From Ephydatia muelleri (taxonomy: Eukaryota > Porifera > Demospongiae > Spongillida > Spongillidae): a DNA stretch of 64,000 nt. Each line of letters starts with the position of its first letter. The stretch's first letter is position 1. The stretch lies in NCBI GenBank assembly GCA_013339895.1, contig JABACO010000009.1, positions 6,798,020 through 6,862,019 of the forward strand, in the 5' to 3' direction. Position numbers and translations under genes: made by a program. Below are positions 55,907 through 64,000 of the stretch, piece after piece. Below the pieces are notes generated by a model. That model was not told the DNA's origin, did no database searches, and worked only from the letters and a program-made list of their open reading frames with translations.

Positions 55907-58900
55907 TCACAAAGAGTACTCAAAGTTATGTGTCCTGTACAGTGCATTACTGGTCATCATACCCTTTCTGCTTCCACCCATCAATAGGAAGGGACGGGGA
56001 GGAATGAGGAAATTAGGATACGGTATATCTTTCACTTCTGTCCTTTTGACAATGTGGCCCCCTAGTGAGCCCTCTGTCAACTCATGAATGTCCAGATAGT
56101 ACTGTAGCAGTGGGCTCTTTCCCAGAGTGCTGAACTGCACACGTTCGTATATGGTCCCAGGGCCCAGCATATGACTTGACTATAGGGTTTGGTGAGGGTG
56201 AAATACTGATAATAAAAATGTGCATGTTAGGAGGGCGAATAGTTGAGCTGCATTTAGTATTTTTGCCTTGTGCCTTGGGTGGTAATTAATAACCCATTCA
56301 TGGGAGAAAGGGATGCGGAGGAGCAAAAATACATGCATGCACACACACCAACACATGTGCGTGTACATATATGTTGCACACATGCACTACATGTGCCACA
56401 TCTACAAGCACATATAGGCACATGTACCCCACACACAAAGCACATAACACATTAACGGAAAAGCAAGCATGCGTATGCACATGCACACAAGTGCATGCAC
56501 AAGTGCACAACTATATGCATACACTCACACCTCACTGCCATCATCACTTCTCTGCAGTTGACCTGTTACAGCTTCACCGAGGGGTTTGAATTGGACTTTA
56601 GCAGATCTGAGTACTGAAACAGTGAACCTCCGTTTTATGATTAGTTATAATATCATAACAAAACACTCACAGTCTTTCTCTGTAAAACTAAGTTTCTCAG
56701 CCTTTGGTTCAGAGTGATGGGAGTGAAGAGGGTTAAGTTGCTTTAGAGGCCACCTTTTCCAGCCCTCAGGTTGGCATTTCACACCTTAATGGGAAATTGG
56801 AGGTCAGGGAAGGAAAACATAATGAACAGGATGGCAGGAAAGGGGTGGACAAAAGACGAAGAAAGTCCTCAAAACATGATGGGGAGGAGGAAAGGTGAGG
56901 CCTGTATAACAAGTTCTTGCTCAGAGTGTGTGATGTTACCAAGATTAGAAGATGAAGCGATTCAAGAAGGTAAGCATGCTTCAGATATTAAATGCTGGCA
57001 AAACAGCTGAATTAAAGTGTTTGTTTGTGCTACATGTATGTGATGGAGATCTATAAGCAAGGAAAGCTGGCAGAAAGAAGGAAGGAGGAGTTAACAACTG
57101 TTGTAGCCAATTGTACCAAGAAAATATTAAGATAAGCATGGGCATTAATATATTAACAAGGAAAACAGAAGAATTGGAAAGAATTGATAAGCATGCCCAG
57201 GGTTTATCCTATACGAGACTGCAGGTCATCAATTCACTTACCAGCAATCCACTCTGATGTAATCTCAGAGATGTGTGTAAGGAATGAGGCTGAATTGAAA
57301 GTGTCAACAGAGTCTGGAAATGCTCTGCAAAATGTTGCATACAGAGCCTGTGCCAGGCATTTGGAATAATGCTGCAAGAGAAGAGAAATGTCTGTGCATG
57401 TAATGTTCCTGATATAAGTGACAGAGCTAAATTGGGTATATATGTACCCTAAACTGTTGCAGCATGTTAGTAGAAAAGATATATTTGATATACTCTTGAA
57501 TAGAGGTACAAAAGTGGCATGTCTGCACAGCAACATGCAGCAGACAGAAGGCTTACCCAAAAAACAGTGTCCTGATGCTGAGGACTCATCTTGCTGATGA
57601 GCATTGTGAAGCTGTCAGAAATTCTGGTGAAAAGCTGAGACTGCACTGCTTGATCAGGCTTGGGTGTATATGTGTGTGTGTTTGCATGTGTGTGTGTGGG
57701 GGGGGGAAGTGGGTGGGTGTTTGCGTACATGCATGTGTGGTGCATATTTGGGCAGAAATACATGTGTGTACATGCATGGAATAATTTATTTTAAAGTCAC
57801 GTTGCCTCAGGAAATTGCTGGTCATAAAATACCTTGAAATAGCTTGACCACACCCACCAGAAAGTGTTCTTAAAAAAAAAAAGTGACATTAACAAATCAA
57901 CTCCATTACGCTGAGGTTCTGGTTAGCAAAGTCTCTATGCACAACTTGAATACAAATAATTCTAATTAGGGAAAGTCAAGGTTATTAGGTGATAATATTT
58001 GACTAATGTGCTGAGGTGGAAGCCAAGGGAAGACAGTATGGTGTAGATCATCACGATTATGCATGCCATTGTGATTCAACATTCTTGCTTGTATTGAGAA
58101 CTTTTTTCCTCAAAGAAAACTAGATAAGTTCTCATATACACCCATATCCACCCAAAGACACCACACCCACCCACACGCACACACCTGCAGTATGGAGCAT
58201 GACAGCTCTGAATAGAAGAACTTTCTCCAGGACTTCATAAGATATGCCTTTATGTCAGACACCAAGGCAAGATCCATTGAATTAGCACATGCATAAATAC
58301 ATGCACATACCTGAACACGAATACAACTACATATATGCTAGGTGTCTCACAATTTTGGCAAACACTTAATGTAGTTATAACTCGGTGGTTTTGGACTTCA
58401 TTTAAGTAGTTTAAGTACTATGTTTAAGTAATTTAAACAACTCTATGACAAATAGTCCAATTCTCAGTGCTTAAGTAACTAAAAACATTCTCCATGAGAA
58501 AGTTGGTAGTATATAGAATTTTAAAGCAATGGTGGTGTAAAAAGCAAGGAAACAAGTGTCTAACAGTAAGGAAAATATACAATTAATAGTTCTATATTTA
58601 CACACAAAAACATAATGTGCTAAAGAGGACTATTACATTTCCCTTATTGGTAGACCCTTGTTTCCGTGCTTTTTGCACCACTATTGCCTTCCAATCCTAT
58701 ATACCACCAACTTTCTCATACCACTGCAATGATCCAATCGGTATATTTATATATGCAAACAGTACACACCCCTTCACATGACATGTGCACATACTCCAAT
58801 GCCCATACATAATTTATATATACATGCATGTGCGCATACGGGGTGTCTCTCAATTTTTACAATGACTTTGTATACATATTATCTAGTTTAAAATTGGTTA

Positions 58901-60709
58901 GTTACCTCTATGTTAAAATTTTCAAGTAATACGTAGTTATATACTGTTGATGCAATTAAGTGATATTACAGTATTTATTTTATTAAAATTGCAATAGGAC
59001 TTAATAATTCAAAGTATTACCTAATCAATAGAGCACATAGAAAATTATATAGTTAATTAAACGTAGTTATTAAATTCAAAACAACATAATTGGTTCCCCA
59101 TTATAACAACTTTTTACATCGCTATATTTCAGCATTTTCAATTGCCCCACGGTTAAAAGGTTATAAAAATGCATTGCGTTTGAATCGCTATAACTTCCCA
59201 ACGGATAATGCTATTGACTTTCTATTTTCAACACTTCATACTACAACCATTTCACTATGAAGTGTTGAAAATAGGAAGTCTATAGCGTTATCCGTTGGGA
59301 AGTTATAGCGATTCAAACTCGATGCATTTTTATAACATTTGACAGTGGGGCAATTTTTGCGGAAACTGTCCCATTTCATGATAATATAATTTAAGTAACA
59401 CTGTTATTTCAGTTTGAATAAATTGACCACTATATCAACTTCTTTTCAAGGGTCTTGATTTATTTTATTGAATCTTAACCAGGCACAGAATCTTTAATTA
59501 GTCATACATCTTAACACAGTGTTACATTTCTGTTGCTAGTACAGGAAATGTTTATAATATAAAATGCATTAGGTCCCTTTTCACGGCAACTATCCATATG
59601 AATATTGAGTTGTATGTGTGCATTGAGTACATGTTCATGTTCTTGTGTGTGTGTGTGTGTGTTGTGTGTGCGTGTGCATTTGTGTGTGTGGTGTGTGTGT
59701 ATTTGTGTGTGTGTTTGTGTATACAAGAACATGTGCAGGTGTGTTAATAAAGTGTTTGTACATATAGTATGTGTTCTATTTCGTGTGCATACATATTCAG
59801 TGCAAAAATTACACTGGTGGGAGGTGGGAGTGATACAGTTACACACAGGGCACTGCACTCACAGTCACTCACTGGAAAACCCTGACATTTTGTGACCAGA
59901 TCGAGGAGGGACAGAGCCTCCAGCTTGCCAGGCAGCATTGCCGGACTGTGCCCATCACTGAATCCCGGGAAGACAGCTGCCTATAGAGGGCAAGATGTAA
60001 CAGCCTCAGCTTGATTGGGCTGCAATGTTCAGAAGTTCAGAACCATACCTCTGCACATCTGCTGTTCTCCTCTGAACCCTTCTTCACTTGCATCCGCATC
60101 ACGCGAGAGTGCAGAAGTTCCAGATCTGCGAGCAAGCCTGCTATATAGGCGTGCATGCAGTGTGTGTCCGTGATCGACCGTCGTGACCCGTGACGTGAGC
60201 CGTACGTGGTTACTATGGATACCAACCTTCATCCGAAGTGACCCTTAGTCCCCCCGCTGCGCTTTCCTTCGTCTCGTTGTCGTACAGGAATCTCGCACCG
60301 TATATCTCCACGTTCTGTTCCAGCGATGACAGTCTCTGCGCCAAAATGTCCAGAGCTGCTGTGTCCCAAACTGTGTAAAGATATCAATGTGACAAGTCTC
60401 CAGCAGGTGTATTTAATAAGGGTGTAGACTTTTTGAAAACGCCGCCGCATCCGAGATAATCGAGCACAATGATACACTGACTATCTTGTTCAAATGTACC
60501 CGCGGCTCACTTGAGTGCTGCCTTAGATCATCTTCGATGTCACTTCGGGTCCCAATGACGCAGCCTGGCTCCAAGATTAACTGTGAGCTGTCTACAGCGG
60601 GCCAGTCCTTTATCCCACACCGATCAAGCCATTCGTTTAGACTGTGCGGTGGGAGCTTTGCGGGTGATTGAGAATCGGCAATAGCTGTCTCGGAATTGGT
60701 GGTAGTCAT
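55907..60709 (-). CDS. FAM227: FAM227-family protein, about eleven exons
   Basis: FAM227A/B proteins are conserved animal proteins of poorly known role. Minus-strand exons: 60709-60511, 60370-60227, 60140-60049, 59980-59873, 58247-58185, 57868-57833, 57658-57557, 57371-57242, 56784-56671, 56613-about 56535, 56173-55907. Except at the last junction, all phases agree. Family blocks in order: VFPGF...MLPGKLEAL (exon 4), WRKFFYSELSCSILQ (5), NTFWWVWSSYFK (6), PDQAVQSQLFTRISDSF (7), CLAQALYATFCRAFPDSVDT with SEWIAG (8), EGWKRWPLKQLNP (9), FSTLGKSPLLQYYLDIH then KRTEV (11). Estimated length is about 440 aa, somewhat shorter than human members (from memory). The exon 10 to 11 junction leaves a one-base phase conflict that I could not resolve. 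Its start faces the Rho-like gene. Confidence 0.8.
58342..59600. repeat. Cluster of palindromic repeats inside a FAM227 intron
   Basis: Within the 59872-58248 intron: 58495-58718 is a palindrome with ends TGAGAAAGTTGGTAGTATAT and its complement; 59142-59354 is a ~213-bp palindrome with arms TTGCCCCACGG... and AACTTCCCAACGGATAATGC around a short loop near 59247; 59485-59595 (AATTAGTCATACATCTTAAC...) is repeated directly at 61750-61840. Confidence 0.8.
59640..59725. repeat. (GT)n microsatellite
   Basis: Impure GT tract in a FAM227 intron; open frames across it are artefacts. Similar short tracts lie at 56336-56530 (CA-rich) and 57665-57700. Confidence 0.9.
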
Positions 60710-60839
60710 ACGGTTGCTATGCACCAGAGCTCCACCCACTCAATTGAGTAGCATAATAAGTTAAAACTAAATATCCGCAAAAATAATAATAATACTTACG
60801 GTAACCACACCTTAGGAGTGACTTTTAGAAGCACATATA
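60710..60839. promoter_or_regulatory. 130-bp bidirectional promoter region
   Basis: The start codons of FAM227 (minus, 60709) and the Rho-like gene (plus, 60840) are separated by 130 bp, which must hold both promoters and 5' UTRs. The spacer is AT-rich with AATAATAATAAT. No TATA box is placed convincingly. Confidence 0.55.
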
Positions 60840-62880
60840 ATGCAAGAATGTGCTGTAAAATGTGTCGTTGTTGGCGATCCGTAAGTGCGCGTATGCGCGT
60901 TCGGCTTTCCTCTTGTCTATCGGACTCAATTGTATCCTTCATTCAGAGAGGTAGGGAAAGCAGGCCTCCTGGTGAGCTACACAACCAATTCTCCTCTTCC
61001 AGATTACACCACTTCCGTTATGTAAGTTAGTTGGTTTGCACTGTGAATCAATGGTACATGTACAGCTTTGGGTTTGATTACAAAAATTATGTGCCAGCCA
61101 GCCCGACCTGTTGTCGCTATAAGGACTCGTACTGCTTCTGCACGCTGCAGGTTATAAAGACTCATACTGGGTGTTGATCTGCTAGAGAGCCAAAAGGGCT
61201 CGACACATGCTTCGGCCACAGTGAAGAAGTGGTTATACATGCGTACCAGTACAGCTGAGTTCTGAAATCACGCTGACCCTCTGTACTAGTACACAAAGAG
61301 CTACGCTATTCTTATAACGTGGAATTAAATAAATAACTGAACATATAAGCAATAGATAAGTGCTCACACTATGATTAGAATACGCTTTTTTTTTTAAATT
61401 CCAAACAAAATAGAACTTCGGCATTTGCAATAACAAAGGTTGTGTACAAACACTGCCATGCTAAGTGTTAAGAATTCAGGTACAAAAATTACTGTGGTAA
61501 ATGGCCAGTTGCTCCAACGCCACTCCCCGGCATGGTAGGAAACTCAGGCAATCAATTCGTCGATCCGAAGTTTATTAGTCATTGACTCTTAATTTTGCCA
61601 ACACGTGGGATCGTTTCCGCGAAAAGGCAGGATTTTTCCAAGACTCAATATTTGTTGTTGTTGACATTCTAGAACTTTGAATGTCCTCTACACGGCAATT
61701 ATTACGCACTAAGAATCGGAGCATCTGCATGGAGTTATAAGGCGCTGAATTCTTAATTAACCATACATTTCAACACAAGCGTTACATTTCTATTGCGCGG
61801 GAATTTTACAATGTACATACGCTTGGTCCTTTTCGCGGAAACGATCTTTATAGTTCAAAATCAATGACAGCCGTTCCCTGCATGCGAATAGAAGTAAGCG
61901 CATTACAGTAGCAGATGCTATACGTGAACCAGAGTAACATGCAATGAACATTGCATGCATGTAGTACCGCATTGACTATTTGTGTGCCTTGCATTGCGTT
62001 GAAGAATGCCAAACTGCTGGCCCCATTGTTTACTCTGCCCAAAGGCTTTTTATACATTTCTAGTTACATGTATTGGTGGGCGTACTAGTTTTATACTGAA
62101 TTGCTCTATTTTCTTCAATTGACAGATTTGATGGCTTTTCAGTTAACATAATAATTGATGGGAAAACCATCAACTTAGGTCTGTGGGATACAACACGTAC
62201 GTACATGCATGCATAGATATGGTAGTATAGATGACCTTTGCCATGACTTTGCTTGTGCTCTATAGATCACATGCACATTTTGTCATACCTCCAGGTGAGG
62301 ATCAGTATGAAAGATTGAGACCCCTCTCATATCCTGCAACTGTGAGTGAAAATATAATGATCATTATATGAGTTCATGTGTATGAAATTCCTTCATGACT
62401 TACCCATGCCCTCAGGATGTGTTTGTTTTGTGTTTCTCATTGGTCAGTCCTGCTTCATTTGAAAACATTAAGACAAAGGTAAATAGAATTAAAGGGAATA
62501 CATAATGCATGGAAAGCTTAGATTTTCACTTCAGGAGTAATTTGAAGTGATTAAGTATCCAATGTACTCAGTATTGTCCAGAAATCAGTCGCTTCTGTCC
62601 CAATGTGCCTGTCATCCTTGTGGGGACCAAGTTGGATCTCAGAGAAGACAGAGAATTTGTTCAGAACCTTGCAGAGAAAGGACTGACTCCCATAACCTAT
62701 TCTCAAGGTGTTCAGATGCAGGAGGAGATTGGTGCAGAAATGTATGTGGAATGCTCAACAATCACATTAAAGAATGTGGCACTTGTGTTCGAGGAAGCTG
62801 CCAGAACAGCACTCATGAGGTCAAAATCACCACTATCTAAGCCAAACAAAAGGGCCCATCACGGATGCACATTACAGTGA
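60840..62880 (+). CDS. Rho/Rac-family GTPase with altered P-loop and switch II
   Basis: Six exons: 60840-60880 (MQECAVKCVVVGD), 60947-61021, 62126-62196, 62295-62341, 62416-62478 and 62572-62880. Together they give 201 aa without a stop, all phases agreeing, and intron positions match the RAC1 gene at 18726. Rac hallmarks remain: VSYTTN, GLWDT, RLRPLSYPAT, FSLVSPASFEN, VILVGTKLDL, ECSTIT and a C-terminal CaaX box CTLQ. Yet key residues differ (Rac1 numbering): Gly12 is Pro, Ala13 Glu, the Mg-binding Thr17 Ala (VGKAG), Ala59 Thr, Gly60 Arg, Gln61 Glu, and the G5 Ala is Thr. Switch I has one extra residue. Such changes should weaken nucleotide or Mg binding, so it may act as a pseudo-GTPase. 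The G60R and G12P calls depend on the splice junctions chosen. Confidence 0.85.
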
Positions 62881-63099
62881 AGACACCTGAGTGTTAAGCA
62901 TATACCATGACAAATTATACATGTATATCTATGCATGCACACAATGTAATATGGTAATTATATGGGGATTCACACCTCATGGTTTCCTGATAAGAGACGA
63001 ACCTTTTTCATCCAGAATAGAATCTTATGATACAGCCACTATTGGTTGCAAGTTGAATTTGTATGGCTTGCAAATTCTGCTTCAAGTTTAAGCTCAGTG

Positions 63100-63105
63100 A
63101 ATAAA
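63100..63105 (+). terminator. Candidate poly(A) signal AATAAA
   Basis: AATAAA 220 bp after the stop of the Rho-like gene, a plausible 3' UTR length. A second AATAAA lies near 63342. Confidence 0.4.
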
Positions 63106-63109
63106 GCTG

Positions 63110-64000
63110 GCAAGAAATTTGCTCTACCTATATGCATTTCCACTGCATAGTGATAACCTTTTCACATCTGAAATCGAATCGTATAATTCATTTTTCATTG
63201 ATAATACGTTCAATTTCAATGGTTTGGCGAAATGTATGGGAATTTTTTCACACCTCATTGTTTCCTGGTAAGATTCTCATGCAGAATAGAATCAATATAA
63301 AGCATTGGTATTATTTGCGAATGCCATGATCCTACCTCCTCCAATAAAGCAATAAACTGTAAGGAGAGTTTTATACCTCATGGATTCCTGATACAGCATG
63401 GCTGTAATAGATCTGACTCGTTCGATAATCGAGAGATATTACCGCCATACATCGACATTAACGCCTTTGCCAACCATTCCAGTTATATTCTTCAGAGCTT
63501 AATAACATGATGCAATGTGATTATTGATGATTCGCCGAAACTATGTAAGCATCCTATAACATAAATATCGCGATATATCTCAAACTATACATGCATAATC
63601 GCTCGCACTATGCTTAATGATTCATGATATCGATCAGTTTTCACACAGCAATAATTGATACTGATTGCACATGATCAGATAAGTCAAATAGTTATGGTTG
63701 CATCAAACAAAATGTATCCCCAAAACAACGCTCATTGCCGTTTCTAGTTCCATTTGCTGATCAATGGCATGCCGACTGTCCATTTGTACGATAATAGAGA
63801 AATGTTTTGCGCCTGAGACACACATCTACCAGATATATTATTCATAGAATAATGCAGCGAGATATCATAACAGACCTGCTTATAGCACATCATAGAGTTG
63901 GTTAAAATTCAAATTAAATTAAAAAAGCAAGATGACCGCCTATGTATGGGCCATTTCTGGATATGGCACACGATACTAAAATTAGGTGTTATCTTTAGAT
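63110..64000. other. No gene seen; dispersed repeat at right edge
   Basis: AT-rich intergenic sequence. 63900-63966 repeats 23839-23913 in direct orientation. Confidence 0.4.

Noticed and set aside
59873..60709. First thought to be a dynactin-p24-like coiled-coil gene
   Set aside because: The FPGF...LPG block and phase-consistent splicing to FWW and AQALY exons fit the FAM227 family better.

Overview
The window looks like nuclear DNA of an early-branching animal, most probably a sponge. It is AT-rich and has short introns with GT/AG ends, long (GT)n/(CA)n tracts, many small palindromic (MITE-like) elements and decayed retroelements, plus five metazoan genes. A 1000-base run of N (17402-18401) marks a scaffold gap. 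Taxonomy is inferred from gene and repeat content only; no marker gene settles the species.

Host genes. (1) 303-957, minus: first visible exons of a KAT14/CSRP2BP (ATAC complex) homologue, running off the left edge and carrying several single-base frame breaks. (2) 18726-19632, minus: a six-exon RAC1-type GTPase next to the gap, also with single-base indels. (3) 30442-35257, plus, and (4) 40579-43670, minus: two intact ten-exon glutamate-carboxypeptidase-II-like (M28B) membrane peptidases in convergent orientation, with identical intron positions. (5) 55907-60709, minus: a FAM227-family gene of about eleven exons, reconstructed from phase-consistent junctions. (6) 60840-62880, plus: a six-exon Rho/Rac-like GTPase, 201 aa, intact, with non-canonical residues in the P-loop and switch II. 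It starts 130 bp from FAM227, head to head.

Mobile DNA, left to right: opposed fragments of an RT polyprotein (1.9-2.9 kb); a 901-bp TTAA-flanked, piggyBac-like non-autonomous element (4504-5404); a decayed Ty3/gypsy element with a tRNA-Leu-type primer site (5594-9814, minus); a DNA transposon with ~0.8-kb inverted arms and an intron-containing integrase-like transposase (12.9-15.9 kb), followed by a palindromic iteron array (16.0-16.4 kb); a tyrosine-recombinase fragment (22.4-22.9 kb); a second gypsy-like gag/protease fragment interrupted by a pogo/Tigger-like MITE (25.1-26.7 kb); a PIF/Harbinger-like MITE with a nested 184-bp near-perfect palindrome (26.8-27.6 kb); RT fragments and three 5S-rRNA-derived pieces between the two peptidase genes (35.4-40.0 kb); and palindromic elements at 48.0, 48.3, 54.7, 58.5 and 59.1 kb. 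Several coding fragments of families I do not recognise (44.6, 47.0, 49.3, 52.1, 52.9 kb) probably belong to mobile elements or unfinished host genes.

The most interesting items are the Rho-like gene that looks like a natural pseudo-GTPase, the GT microsatellites that supply the splice donor in both peptidase paralogues, the transposon whose terminal arms duplicate the start of its own transposase, and the 5S-derived repeats. Exon coordinates come from reading splice sites by eye and may be off by a base or a codon.
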